Assembly: GCF_042656585.1 (NCBI RefSeq)
Contig: NZ_JBHSPG010000023.1
Source: Thalassorhabdus alkalitolerans
GTDB lineage: Bacteria > Bacillota > Bacilli > Bacillales > Marinococcaceae
Length of the DNA: 64,000 nt
Reading direction: 5' to 3' (one strand)
Below, piece after piece: positions 7,611 through 17,228 of this stretch. The position numbers and the translations under genes are program-made. The notes below the pieces were generated by a model. It made no database searches. It saw nothing but the letters and a program-made list of their open reading frames with translations, and was not told the DNA's origin. Position 1 is the stretch's first letter, and each line of letters starts with the position of its first letter.

Positions 7611-8578
7611 GTTCCCCTCACCTCGCTTGGATGATAGTATTTTCCTTGCCATGTATCCCTTTTCTGAAATTCTGCTTCTATTGCATTTAACACTTTCCAT
7701 TTGTTCATGCTCCACATCGGACCTACTAATAAATCTGCAGGTGCATCTCCTGTTAGACGATGAACAATCACCTGAGGAGGAAGGAGTTCAAGCTGGTCAA
7801 CCACAAGACTTACATATTCATCAAAGTCCATAAACTCTACAAGACCTTTTTCATATTGCTTAATCATAGGGGTTTTTTTCATCAGATGAAGAAGGTGAAT
7901 CTTAATCCCCTGGATATCAAGCTTTGACACTTCTCGAACAGTTTCACGCATCATCTCATTTGTTTCCAATGGCAGGCCATTGATAATATGGCAGCAAACC
8001 CGGATTCCGTGTTGTCTGAGTTTGTTGACCCCTTCAATATAACAGGCATAATCATGAGCTCTGTTAATCAGTTGAGAGGTTTTTTCATGTACAGTTTGAA
8101 GTCCCAGCTCTACCCATAAGTAGGTGCGTTGATTAAGTTCAGCGAGATACTCTACTACATCATCAGGGAGACAATCAGGGCGAGTGGCAATGGAAAGGCC
8201 GACAACCCCTTCCTGTTGTAGAATGAGTTCATACATTTCTCTTAACTCTTCCACGGGAGCATAGGTGTTGCTAAAGGCTTGGAAATAGCCAATGTATTTT
8301 CCACTTTTCCATTTTTTATGCATACGCTCTTTTATCCCATGAAACTGCGTAAGTAGGTCATCTTTGCGGTCACCTGCAAAATCACCTGAACCCCTTTGGG
8401 AGCAAAAAGTACATCCCCCGGATGCTACCTTTCCGTCTCGGTTTGGACAATCAAATCCTCCGTCCAAAGGTACTTTAAAAATTTTTTCTCCAAAATGGCT
8501 GCGAAGCTCATAATTCCATGTATGATAACGTTTATCTCCCCATAGCTGAGGAGTGTTCTGATAAGCATTAATAGACAT
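7607..8578 (-). CDS. ytqA: Radical SAM protein YtqA (TIGR01212 family)
   Basis: A 323-residue radical SAM enzyme. Cysteines C44, C56 and C59 lie in CPNRDGKVASGGCTFC, the longer spacing typical of the YtqA/YhcC subfamily rather than CxxxCxxC. The molecular substrate is unknown, although relatives are linked to nucleic acid or sulfur modification. It forms an overlapping pair with ytqB, and its 5' flank (8579-8825) should hold the shared promoter. No clear -10/-35 pair was picked out there. Confidence 0.9.
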   Translation of the reverse strand: MSINAYQNTPQLWGDKRYHTWNYELRSHFGEKIFKVPLDGGFDCPNRDGKVASGGCTFCSQRGSGDFAGDRKDDLLTQFHGIKERMHKKWKSGKYIGYFQAFSNTYAPVEELREMYELILQQEGVVGLSIATRPDCLPDDVVEYLAELNQRTYLWVELGLQTVHEKTSQLINRAHDYACYIEGVNKLRQHGIRVCCHIINGLPLETNEMMRETVREVSKLDIQGIKIHLLHLMKKTPMIKQYEKGLVEFMDFDEYVSLVVDQLELLPPQVIVHRLTGDAPADLLVGPMWSMNKWKVLNAIEAEFQKRDTWQGKYYHPSEVRGT

Positions 8579-8825
8579 TATTTTCTCTCCTTGTCAGTGT
8601 AATCTTGTCTTCCTTTATTGGTGACAAGAGAGTCCTAGTAGTAAACAGTACGTCTTATTGTAGCATGACTGCTTAATGGGAGAAAGTTGATGGGCTGCCT
8701 CAAGAGAAAGCAAAATTTTTCAGAAATAGGCTGCTGTTCACATCAGTGGACAAATAAAGCCTTCTTGCTAAACGTTAGCCTTTCCCATACAATCAATTCG
8801 AAAGTCGAAATAGGGGAGAGAGGGA

Positions 8826-8966
8826 ATGCCTGAATCGATCTGGCTTTTAACCATTGGCATGATGATTAACGTAACAGGGATATCTTTCATCAAGGAAAAA
8901 AGAAACCGCAGCAATACACCGGAAAGGTTATGTTTATATCCTTTTGGATTTGGTGAAAATACTTAA
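8826..8966 (+). pseudogene. N-terminal remnant of an MFS transporter (YttB-like)
   Basis: A 46-codon ORF beginning MPESIWLLTIGMMINVTG, which resembles the first membrane helix of YttB-type major facilitator transporters. In B. subtilis yttB lies near leuS. After about residue 22 the sequence turns basic and unrelated (IKEKRNRSNTPERL) and then stops, as expected after a large internal deletion. The leuS promoter starts 10 bases after the stop. The identification is by recall of the family, so moderate. Confidence 0.45.
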
Positions 8967-8976
8967 AACGGCAACC

Positions 8977-9005
8977 TTGACAGGAATTTAGTAAATCCAT
9001 AAAAT
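8977..9005 (+). promoter_or_regulatory. leuS promoter (sigma-A)
   Basis: TTGACA (8977-8982) and TAAAAT (9000-9005) with a 17-bp spacer, about 50 bases upstream of the first T-box helix. It drives the long leuS leader. Confidence 0.8.
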
Positions 9006-9049
9006 ATCAAGTATTAGTATGTAAAGCAAAGCTAGTTGTTATACGATTT

Positions 9050-9312
9050 CATTAATAGACAGCGACGTAGCAGAAGGGCTAGTAGCATTGTATCCGGGAT
9101 CAGAGAGTTGACGGCTGGTGCGAGTCAATCAAGGAGCAATGTGAACTCACCTTTTAGTCTCAAAAGCGAAAAGGATTAGTAGCTTTTGACGCAGCTCTGC
9201 GTTATGGAGGAATAAGTGAGTGCTTTTTTAATAGGCACTAAACAGGGTGGTACCGCGGGAATTGACAGCCTCTCGTCCCTATCGTTTAACGCTAGGGATG
9301 GGAGGTTTTTTT
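9050..9312 (+). ncRNA. Leucine T-box riboswitch
   Basis: The leader carries the invariant T-box AGGGTGGTACCGCGG from 9244. An upstream stem I region holds a GAACTC specifier whose CTC (9146-9148) is a leucine codon. The terminator hairpin at 9269-9305 (CCTCTCGTCCCT with AGGGATGGGAGG) is followed by seven Ts. Uncharged tRNA-Leu would pair with the specifier and stabilise the antiterminator. It precedes leuS, as expected. Confidence 0.96.
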
Positions 9313-9390
9313 ACGTGCAAGAACCATGAATCACAATTTGCCTTTATAAAAAGCTAGTAAAATACTTATAAATTTCGAGGAGGACCACAC

Positions 9391-11808
9391 ATGGCATTTT
9401 CCCATGAAAACATTGAAAAGAAATGGCAGGAATATTGGGAACAAAATAAGACGTTTAAAACAGAAGAAGAAGAAGGAAAGCCTAAATTTTACGCTCTTGA
9501 TATGTTTCCGTACCCTTCAGGCGCGGGTCTTCATGTCGGGCACCCGGAAGGATACACAGCAACTGACATTTTATCAAGAATGAAAAGAATGCAAGGATAT
9601 AACGTTCTCCATCCTATGGGATGGGATGCATTTGGACTGCCGGCGGAGCAGTATGCCCTTGATACAGGAAAACACCCTAGAGAATTTACACAGTCAAATA
9701 TAGATAATTTTCGCCGCCAGATTAAATCATTAGGCTTCTCCTATGATTGGGACCGGGAAATTGATACAACAGACCCAAATTATTATAAGTGGACCCAGTG
9801 GATCTTTTTACAATTGTATAAAAAAGGGCTTGCCTATATGGATGAAATTGCTGTTAACTGGTGCCCGGCACTTGGTACTGTTCTTGCGAATGAGGAAGTA
9901 GTAGACGGGAAAAGTGAACGAGGCGGCCATCCCGTTGAAAGACGCCCCATGAAGCAATGGATGCTTAAAATAACAGCATACGCAGATCGTCTGCTAGAAG
10001 ATTTAGAGGAACTGGACTGGCCGGAAAGCGTCAAGGATATGCAGCGCAACTGGATTGGCCGCTCTGAAGGAGCAGACGTGAACTTTACCATTGATGGGAC
10101 AGACAAGTCATTCACCGTATTTACAACTCGCCCTGATACCCTATACGGAGCTACGTACTGCGTCTTTGCTCCTGAACATGAGCTTGTTGAAGAAATTGTA
10201 ACCCCAGAGCAGGCTGATAAGGTAAAAGAATACCAGCAAAAAGTAGCCACAAAAAGTGACTTGGAACGTACAGAGCTTCAAAAAGAGAAAACAGGGGTCT
10301 TTACGGGTGCTTATGCAGTGAACCCGGTAAATGGTGAAAAGCTTCCAATCTGGATTGCCGATTATGTACTTGTCAGCTACGGAAGCGGAGCCATTATGGC
10401 AGTTCCCGCTCATGACGAGCGCGACTATGAGTTTGCAAAACAGTTTGACCTGCCTATTAAAGAAGTAGTAGAAGGCGGTAACATAGAGGAAGAAGCCTAT
10501 ACGGAAGACGGTCCCCACGTCAATTCTGGTTTCTTAAACGGATTAGGTAAAGAAGAAGCGATTAAAAATATGATCGAGTGGCTGGAAGAAGAAAAGAAGG
10601 GCACAAAACAAATTACCTACCGCCTACGGGACTGGCTGTTCAGCCGCCAACGGTACTGGGGAGAGCCCATTCCTATTATTCACTGGGAGGACGGCACAAT
10701 GTCTCCTGTTCCAGAAGAGGAGCTGCCTCTTGAGCTTCCTGAACTGGATGAGTTCAAACCGTCAGGGACTGGTGAATCTCCCCTTGCAAATGCAGAGGGC
10801 TGGCTTGAAGTAACAGATCCTGAGACAGGCATGAGAGGCCGCAGGGAAACAAATACGATGCCTCAATGGGCAGGGAGCTGCTGGTACTACCTGCGGTATA
10901 TCGACCCACAAAACAGTAAGGAAATCGCTGATCAGCAAAAAGTGAACCGCTGGCTGCCAGTGGATATTTACATTGGCGGTGCAGAGCATGCTGTTCTTCA
11001 CCTTCTTTACGCCCGCTTTTGGCATAAGGTGCTTTATGACATTGGTGTTGTCCCTACCAAGGAGCCATTTCAGCGATTATATAACCAGGGGATGATCCTT
11101 GGGGAGAACAACGAAAAAATGAGCAAATCAAAAGGAAACGTAGTAAATCCAGATGAGATTGTAACCAGCCACGGGGCGGATACCCTTCGTCTGTATGAAA
11201 TGTTTATGGGACCACTTGACGCCTCGATTGCCTGGTCAGAAAATGGCCTGGATGGAGCAAAACGGTTTTTAGACAGAGTGTGGCGCTTGCTTGTGACTGA
11301 CGATGAGAAGCTTAGCAATGCTGTGACTGAAGACGAAGGCAGCAAAGAGTTTGCTCGTACTTATCACAAAGCTGTTCAAAAGGTTACAGAGGAGTTTGAA
11401 AACCTCCGCTTTAATACAGGGATCAGTCAGCTGATGGTATTTATCAATGAAGCCTACAAGCAGGATAAGCTTCCTAAAGAATATGTGGAAGGCTTTGTTA
11501 AGCTTCTTTCACCAGTAGCACCTCACATCTCGGAAGAGCTCTGGGAAAAGCTTGGCAATAATGAAAGCATCGCCTACCAAGAATGGCCGACGTATGAGGA
11601 AAGCATGCTGGTAGAAAATGAAGTAGAAATTGTTCTGCAAGTTAATGGAAAAGTCCGTTCCAAAACAGTTGTTCCTGCAGATGCCGACAGAGATCAAATG
11701 GAAGCTCTTGCAAAAGAAGACGAGAAGATTCAAAGTGCAATTGAAGGGAAAACGATCCGCAAAGTCATTGCGGTTCCAGGGAAACTGGTAAATATCGTTG
11801 CTAATTAA
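9391..11808 (+). CDS. leuS: Leucyl-tRNA synthetase
   Basis: A class I aminoacyl-tRNA synthetase of 805 residues, the usual bacterial length. HVGH (48-51) and KMSKS (576-580) are the two ATP-binding signatures. An editing domain lies between them, with TTRPDTLYG around residue 235. ATG 9391 follows CGAGGAGG. Expression is controlled by the T-box upstream. Confidence 0.98.
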   Translation: MAFSHENIEKKWQEYWEQNKTFKTEEEEGKPKFYALDMFPYPSGAGLHVGHPEGYTATDILSRMKRMQGYNVLHPMGWDAFGLPAEQYALDTGKHPREFTQSNIDNFRRQIKSLGFSYDWDREIDTTDPNYYKWTQWIFLQLYKKGLAYMDEIAVNWCPALGTVLANEEVVDGKSERGGHPVERRPMKQWMLKITAYADRLLEDLEELDWPESVKDMQRNWIGRSEGADVNFTIDGTDKSFTVFTTRPDTLYGATYCVFAPEHELVEEIVTPEQADKVKEYQQKVATKSDLERTELQKEKTGVFTGAYAVNPVNGEKLPIWIADYVLVSYGSGAIMAVPAHDERDYEFAKQFDLPIKEVVEGGNIEEEAYTEDGPHVNSGFLNGLGKEEAIKNMIEWLEEEKKGTKQITYRLRDWLFSRQRYWGEPIPIIHWEDGTMSPVPEEELPLELPELDEFKPSGTGESPLANAEGWLEVTDPETGMRGRRETNTMPQWAGSCWYYLRYIDPQNSKEIADQQKVNRWLPVDIYIGGAEHAVLHLLYARFWHKVLYDIGVVPTKEPFQRLYNQGMILGENNEKMSKSKGNVVNPDEIVTSHGADTLRLYEMFMGPLDASIAWSENGLDGAKRFLDRVWRLLVTDDEKLSNAVTEDEGSKEFARTYHKAVQKVTEEFENLRFNTGISQLMVFINEAYKQDKLPKEYVEGFVKLLSPVAPHISEELWEKLGNNESIAYQEWPTYEESMLVENEVEIVLQVNGKVRSKTVVPADADRDQMEALAKEDEKIQSAIEGKTIRKVIAVPGKLVNIVAN

Positions 11809-11812
11809 GAGA

Positions 11813-11861
11813 AAAGGCCGCTCGCTAATCGTTTACATTCGTTTAGCGGGCAGCCTTTTTT
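11813..11861 (+). terminator. leuS terminator
   Basis: An imperfect two-part stem (AAAAGGC..CTCGCTAA with TTAGCGGG..GCCTTTT) ends in T6, starting a few bases after the leuS stop. Confidence 0.75.
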
Positions 11862-11975
11862 GTTGAGGTGAAAGTTTATCAGAATTACGGGGAGAGAGCA
11901 ATCTAAATTTAAGCCAAATCCATAGCAGAAATCTGTAATCATCTCACGCCTATGTTACTTTGTATAAATGAAGGT

Positions 11976-12102
11976 TGTGTATAACTTTGTGGGTAACTAA
12001 GAAAATTTTACACAACTTTTAAAAATAACAGGGTGAAACCCTTAAAGTAAGGCATTTATTATCCACAAATCAGTAACATAGTTATCCACATTATGTGAAT
12101 AA
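11976..12102. promoter_or_regulatory. Cluster of six DnaA-box-like 9-mers
   Basis: Five sites match TTWTNCACA exactly: 11976-11984 (minus, TTATACACA), 12006-12014 (plus, TTTTACACA), 12059-12067 and 12082-12090 (plus, both TTATCCACA) and 12094-12102 (minus, TTATTCACA). A sixth with one mismatch, TTACCCACA, is at 11988-11996 (minus). All lie in the 294-base gap between leuS and ytfP. The last two face each other 3 bases apart inside a larger imperfect palindrome (12075-12109). No dnaA or replication gene is near. The motif matches are direct; DnaA binding is inferred. Confidence 0.65.
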
Positions 12103-13389
12103 CTATGTTGAGGAACCCTGGTTATGCTCGAGAGCCTGCTCAGCGGCACTTTGTCCTGCAGTAAAGCCTGTAGAAAACGCTACTGTTATATTAAAGCCGC
12201 CAGTATATCCATGGATATCAAGAACTTCCCCGCAAAAATACAGTCCTTGCTTTAATCTGGATTCCATTCGTTTTGGATGAATCTCTTTTATGGAAACTCC
12301 GCCTCCGGTTACAAACGCTTCTTCAATGCTTAACGTACCATGAACATGAAAACGGAAGTCATGGAGAAGCTGTGCCAGTGTGCGAAGGTCCTGATTATTT
12401 GTTTCCCCAAGAGGCACAGATTCCTTAATTTCTGATCGGTGTAAGTAAAAAGAAAGCAGGCGTTCAGGAGCCATGCCTCGCAATGCATTTTTAACAGCTT
12501 TGTTTGCCAGCTCTTTCTTTCTTTTGATTAATTCCTGAAAAAAATCTTCTTCATTTTTATCAGGCTCTATGGAGATCCCCATTTCGATCGAGTCCACCGG
12601 AAACTTTTTAAATGCTTTCACAACATATTGGCTGCACCGAAGAGCAATAGGACCGGAAACCCCAAAGTGAGTAAAGATCATATCACCACGGTGAGACTTA
12701 ATTGGCTTTCCTTTAGGGTTATACACAGTAAGTTCTGCCCCTTGAAGAGATAAGCCTTGAAGAGATTTTTCTTTAATAAAGCTCTCCTCGGAAGTAATCG
12801 GAACTTCTGTAGGGTAAAGCTCTGTAATTGTATGGCCAGCTGCTTTGGCCCATGGATATCCGTCACCGGTTGACCCGGTATGAGGAACAGATTTGCCCCC
12901 CGTAGCGATTATGACTGCATTCGCATCAATTGATTCTTTGTTTTGAAGGGTGATGCCAAGAACTTTTTTATCGCTGTACCTGATTGTTTCCACAGGAGTG
13001 TCTGTTAACGTCTCTACCCCAAGTTCCTTCATTTTATTCAATAAAGTTCTTACCACCGTTATTGCCTTATCATTTACCGGAAACATCCGTCCCATGTCTT
13101 CCTCTTTTAAAGAGATTCCCATTCCTTCAAAAAATGCGATGATATCCTCGTTGTTAAAAATCGAAAATGGACTGTGCATAAACTTCCCATTGCCAGGAAT
13201 ATGAGCAATCAGATCTTTTGTCTCCATTCTATTGGTGACATTACAGCGTCCGCCGCCAGAGATAGCAAGCTTTCGACCGAGTTTTTTACCTTTATCAACA
13301 AGGAGAACGCTTGCACCATTTTTTGCGGCTCCAATAGAGGCCATCAGCCCGGAAGGCCCTCCCCCAATAACAATTACATCATATTTCAT
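12103..13389 (-). CDS. ytfP: FAD-dependent oxidoreductase YtfP (HI0933/BaiN-like)
   Basis: A 428-residue flavoprotein with the N-terminal dinucleotide motif GGGPSG (9-14), then SGGGRCN (44-50), which is characteristic of the HI0933-like family. A C-terminal VTGGGVS and a GFN segment near residue 400 help complete the FAD site. The physiological substrate is unknown. Minus strand; the stop abuts the last DnaA-box-like site. No T-tailed terminator was seen after it. Confidence 0.88.
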   Translation of the reverse strand: MKYDVIVIGGGPSGLMASIGAAKNGASVLLVDKGKKLGRKLAISGGGRCNVTNRMETKDLIAHIPGNGKFMHSPFSIFNNEDIIAFFEGMGISLKEEDMGRMFPVNDKAITVVRTLLNKMKELGVETLTDTPVETIRYSDKKVLGITLQNKESIDANAVIIATGGKSVPHTGSTGDGYPWAKAAGHTITELYPTEVPITSEESFIKEKSLQGLSLQGAELTVYNPKGKPIKSHRGDMIFTHFGVSGPIALRCSQYVVKAFKKFPVDSIEMGISIEPDKNEEDFFQELIKRKKELANKAVKNALRGMAPERLLSFYLHRSEIKESVPLGETNNQDLRTLAQLLHDFRFHVHGTLSIEEAFVTGGGVSIKEIHPKRMESRLKQGLYFCGEVLDIHGYTGGFNITVAFSTGFTAGQSAAEQALEHNQGSST

Positions 13390-13570
13390 CGATCTATCTC
13401 CTTTTCCTTGTATAACGATTACATACCAAGTGTGCTATGGTTGCTAAACAATAAATTGTAACGATATCATAACAAAGGAGAGAGAGCATTGCGACTTGAG
13501 ACATTTTTATAAAAAACGGGTTGAAGTTGTGGAAAGAAGAGGGTATACAAAAAAGGGGAGGAGGATTAGG

Positions 13571-13975
13571 ATGTTAACAAAACTTTCAATTAATACTGCT
13601 ACAAGAGACGAAATGATTGATATAACTAGTAAAGTAAAGAACTTCATCAAAGAAAGTAATGTAGTTTCAGGTATTGTGACAGTCTATACAGCCCATACTA
13701 CAGCAGGCATTACTGTAAACGAAAATGCAGATCCAGATGTCAAACATGATATGCTGATGAGGCTTGACGAGGTGTATCCCTGGGATCATTCTAAGTATCG
13801 TCACGCAGAAGGAAATTCAGCCTCACATTTAAAAGCGAGTACAGTAGGAACACAGCAAACGTTAATCATAGAAGAGGGAGAACTAATCCTGGGAACGTGG
13901 CAGGGAATCTACTTTTGCGAATTTGATGGACCGCGGACCAGAACTGTCTATGTTAAGGTTATGAGTGAAGAATAA
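13571..13975 (+). CDS. YjbQ family protein (UPF0047)
   Basis: A small beta-rich enzyme-like protein of 134 residues. It carries the family segments VYTAHTTAGITVNENAD and a GTWQGI..EFDGPR segment near the C-terminus. Some family members have been reported with thiamine phosphate synthase side activity. The start at ATG 13571 has GGGGAGGAGGA upstream. The frame is open back to 13496, but that extension is basic, lacks family similarity and is rejected. Stands alone. Confidence 0.85.
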   Translation: MLTKLSINTATRDEMIDITSKVKNFIKESNVVSGIVTVYTAHTTAGITVNENADPDVKHDMLMRLDEVYPWDHSKYRHAEGNSASHLKASTVGTQQTLIIEEGELILGTWQGIYFCEFDGPRTRTVYVKVMSEE

Positions 13976-14133
13976 GCCATAATCAGGGAGGGCATGGATT
14001 ATACTTAGTTGTCCTCTCTTTTGTATGGAAGATCTGTACGTATTATATATGTTTTTTACTAGGCGTTTTTATAATCTTATCAAGGCAGCACATGTAACCC
14101 TTACAGAGAAAGTACATAATTGGAGATGAAGGA

Positions 14134-15765
14134 ATGGGAGATTCAAAATTTTTACGTGGGACGATGATCATGTCGTTGTCTACATTTTTATCTAAATTCT
14201 TAGGAATGATCTATGTCTTTCCTTTTGTTGCGCTTGTTGGAAACCAGGGCATGGCTTTGTACCAGTATGGGTACCTTCCCTACACTCTCTTGTTGAGTTT
14301 GGCAACACTAGGGGTGCCGATGGCTGTATCCAAGTTTATCTCCAAGTATAATGCTCTGGGAGATTACCGTACGGGCCAGCGATTGTTTCAATCAGGGCTT
14401 ATTTTTATGACGATCACAGGGTTTATCGCTTTTATTTTATTATTTATGATGGCGCCAACGATTGCAGGCTGGATCATTAGTGATCCTGATGATTTAAGCG
14501 GTAATGCTCTATCAGATGTTGTATTTACGATTCGTATGGTCAGTGTTGCTCTTCTGATTATCCCTGCTATGGCAGTGATCCGCGGTTATTTTCAGGGGTT
14601 TCAATCTATGGGGCCGACAGCTGTATCCCAGGTTGTAGAGCAGATCGTACGAATTATTTTCATATTATCAATGGCTTATTCCATCCTCTACATTTGGGAC
14701 GGGGAACTTGGAACTGCAGTTGGTTTTGCTACCTTCGGAGCGTTTGTCGGAGGAATTGGAGCGCTGGCTGTTCTGTTGTATTACTGGAAAAAAAGAAAAC
14801 ATTTAATTAACAAAAAAATCGAGGAAAGTACTGTCGATCACAATATTTCCTTGCCCTCTATGTACAAGGAGCTTATATCCTATGCACTTCCTATTTCGTT
14901 TGTAGGGTTAGCCATCCCTTTGTTTCAGCTGGTAGACCTTTTTTCTTTCAATAATGCATTAATTAACTCCGGGGCATTTATTCAAGGAGAGGCAGAAACT
15001 GCTTTTGGTGCTTACTCTGGTTCAGCACACAAATTAATTTTAATCCCAGTGGCTCTGGCGACTGCTATGTCTATCACCTTGATCCCGACTATTACAAACT
15101 CCTTTACAAATAAGGACCATAAGCTTTTGCAAAGCCAAATCACGCAGACTTACCAAATTATTTTATTTCTGTCGATTCCGGCAGCAGTAGGTTTATCCAT
15201 TTTATCTTATCCTTCGTTTGGTGTGCTATTTGGTTTTGAAGACGTATCCGTTGGAGGGTATATCCTTAGATACTATGCACCGGTAGCTATATTCTTTTCA
15301 TTATTTTCAGTAACCGCAGCAATTTTGCAAGGGATGAACCTGCAAAAATTTGCTGTCGTCTCGCTGACCACCGGGGTAGTCTTGAAGTTGTCATTAAACT
15401 ACTGGTTTGTATTTATCATGGGGCCTGTGGGAAGCATTATGGCCACTTATATTGGATACGCTGCGGCGATTACGATCAATGTATGGGCAATAGGAAAGTA
15501 TGCAAAATACGACTATACTCTCCTTGTGAAAAGATTCGGTCTTATTGCAGTGCTTGTTGCAGTAATGGGAATAGCCGTCTGGATTGTACAGGGAGGAGCT
15601 ATGGTCCTCTTTCCGTTAGATTCTTGGTTTAATGCATTCCTTGTTCTTTCATTTAGTGTCTTTACAGGAGGAGTCCTGTACTTGGCAGCGAGCATGAAAA
15701 CAGGATTGGCAGGAAAGGTGCTTGGGCATCGTTTTTCTATCTTAAAAACAGGGGACAAGTCATAG
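14134..15765 (+). CDS. ytgP: MurJ-type lipid II flippase YtgP (MOP superfamily)
   Basis: A 543-residue integral membrane protein with about 14 hydrophobic helices. It opens with KFLRGTMIMSLSTFLSKFLG, typical of the SpoVB/YtgP polysaccharide exporter branch. B. subtilis YtgP is a lipid II flippase (MurJ) in peptidoglycan synthesis. It is followed by an FtsW/SpoVE-type gene, so two late cell-wall functions sit together. An ATG start with a nearby GGAGATGAAGG site. Confidence 0.88.
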   Translation: MGDSKFLRGTMIMSLSTFLSKFLGMIYVFPFVALVGNQGMALYQYGYLPYTLLLSLATLGVPMAVSKFISKYNALGDYRTGQRLFQSGLIFMTITGFIAFILLFMMAPTIAGWIISDPDDLSGNALSDVVFTIRMVSVALLIIPAMAVIRGYFQGFQSMGPTAVSQVVEQIVRIIFILSMAYSILYIWDGELGTAVGFATFGAFVGGIGALAVLLYYWKKRKHLINKKIEESTVDHNISLPSMYKELISYALPISFVGLAIPLFQLVDLFSFNNALINSGAFIQGEAETAFGAYSGSAHKLILIPVALATAMSITLIPTITNSFTNKDHKLLQSQITQTYQIILFLSIPAAVGLSILSYPSFGVLFGFEDVSVGGYILRYYAPVAIFFSLFSVTAAILQGMNLQKFAVVSLTTGVVLKLSLNYWFVFIMGPVGSIMATYIGYAAAITINVWAIGKYAKYDYTLLVKRFGLIAVLVAVMGIAVWIVQGGAMVLFPLDSWFNAFLVLSFSVFTGGVLYLAASMKTGLAGKVLGHRFSILKTGDKS

Positions 15766-15959
15766 GAGATGAGAGGCGTCATTTATTGTTCACGAAAAGG
15801 GAGGCTCACTTGCAAAGGCAGGGGAAAGGGCTAATGTGCTGACTCCTTTTGTCGAGCGTTAATAGATGAATAGCCCCTTCATCCTCTTTCTCTAAGTGAT
15901 GCAGGGTGATATAATAAGACAAACTACAGGTCGTTAATCTGTGGATAGATTGGGAGAAA

Positions 15960-17144
15960 TTGGGGGAGGCCATGAAGTTAGAAAGGTATAAGGATTTTGA
16001 CTGGATTCTGATAGGAGCTGTCTTTTTATTAAGTTTCTTCGGGATTATCATGGTCTACAGTGCCAGTTACCCACTGGGAATCGACCTTGCCGATGATCCT
16101 GCGTACTTTTTTAAGAGACAATTAATATTTTTTATCGTAGGAACTCTTTTATTTTTTGTGGTGATGCATTTTCCCTACCGTTTTTATCGTAAGCTGACTC
16201 CTTTTATTATAACTGCATCTATCATTATGCTTGTGCTCGTCCTGCTGGTGGGATCAGAAGTAAATGGAGCTCAACGGTGGCTGGGAGTAGGGGCATTTCG
16301 AATTCAGCCCTCTGAAATTGTAAAGCTTGGCATTGTCATATACTTAGCTCAAGTCTATTCTCAAAAGCAGCAATATATCAACTTATTTATTAAAGGGGTT
16401 ATCCCCCCATTAGTAGTGGTAGTGTTTATTTTTACATTAATTATGCTTCAACCGGACTTGGGGACAGCCACAGCAATTCTGCTGGTGACCGTTATTATTG
16501 TCTTTTTATCAGGAGCTCGTTTCCGTCACCTTGCTGTGCTGGGGGGGCTTTCTGCTGTTGTTGTAGCCTGGCTGGCATTTCAGGCTCCTTACCGGGTCCA
16601 GCGTTTAGTAGCCTTTAGAGATCCTTTTGAATTTGCTGGTGATGCTGGCGGCTACCAGTTAGTACAATCATATATAGCCATCGCTCACGGCGGAATAACC
16701 GGAACGGGTTTAGGGCAAAGTGTACAAAAGCTTCATTATCTTCCGGAGCCTCACACTGACTTTATTCTGGCAGTAATAGCTGAAGAACTAGGAATGCTGG
16801 GAGTAGGGTTTCTATTAATCTGTCTCCTCGTTATAGCTGTTAGAGGACTTATGATCGGAATTCGCTGCAAGAACACATTTGGAACGCTGCTTGCTTTGGG
16901 TATTATATTTCAAATGATGAGTCAGGCTATTTTTAATGGCGGGGCAGTAACAGGACTTCTTCCTATTACAGGGATTACCCTTCCTTTTATCAGTTATGGC
17001 GGATCATCTCTTTTGGTATCTTTAGTCGCAGCAGGTATATTAGCAAACATCTCCAGAGAGAATTCGAAGGAAAAAAGGCTTGCTGAACAAGAGCCTGCTC
17101 ATTATTCTAAAAAGCCTCATCAGGCTAAAGCGCATCACCTATAA
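15960..17144 (+). CDS. FtsW/RodA/SpoVE family peptidoglycan glycosyltransferase
   Basis: A SEDS protein of 394 residues with ten or so membrane helices. Family signatures are VYSASYP, GAQRWLGVGAFRIQPSE, PEPHTDFI..EELG and GITLPFISYGGSS. Such proteins polymerise lipid II with a partner PBP in division, elongation or sporulation; which of these applies cannot be read from the sequence. The start is unclear. TTG 15960 has GGGAG close by, and ATG 15972 has GGGGGAGG only 2 bases away. The tail is basic and histidine-rich (KKPHQAKAHHL). Confidence 0.85.
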   Translation: MGEAMKLERYKDFDWILIGAVFLLSFFGIIMVYSASYPLGIDLADDPAYFFKRQLIFFIVGTLLFFVVMHFPYRFYRKLTPFIITASIIMLVLVLLVGSEVNGAQRWLGVGAFRIQPSEIVKLGIVIYLAQVYSQKQQYINLFIKGVIPPLVVVVFIFTLIMLQPDLGTATAILLVTVIIVFLSGARFRHLAVLGGLSAVVVAWLAFQAPYRVQRLVAFRDPFEFAGDAGGYQLVQSYIAIAHGGITGTGLGQSVQKLHYLPEPHTDFILAVIAEELGMLGVGFLLICLLVIAVRGLMIGIRCKNTFGTLLALGIIFQMMSQAIFNGGAVTGLLPITGITLPFISYGGSSLLVSLVAAGILANISRENSKEKRLAEQEPAHYSKKPHQAKAHHL

Positions 17145-17156
17145 GGATTCGGAAAG

Positions 17157-17188
17157 AACGTTGTCAGCCAAAGGCGGACAGCGTTTTT
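17157..17188 (+). terminator. Terminator after the FtsW-like gene
   Basis: A stem of AACG-TGTC-GCC paired with GGC-GACA-CGTT, with three single-base bulges and an AAA loop, ending in T5. Confidence 0.7.
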
Positions 17189-17228
17189 CATTCATTAGGA
17201 TTCATGATTAAGAAGAGGAGGGTGTAAA

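Noticed and set aside
12075..12109. Large palindrome read as the ytfP terminator
   Set aside because: No T run follows on the minus strand and the centre leaves almost no loop; facing DnaA boxes explain it better, though a hairpin role is not excluded.
13496..13570. N-terminal extension of the YjbQ-family gene
   Set aside because: The real ribosome site GGGGAGGAGGA lies at the end of this stretch, and the extension has no family similarity.
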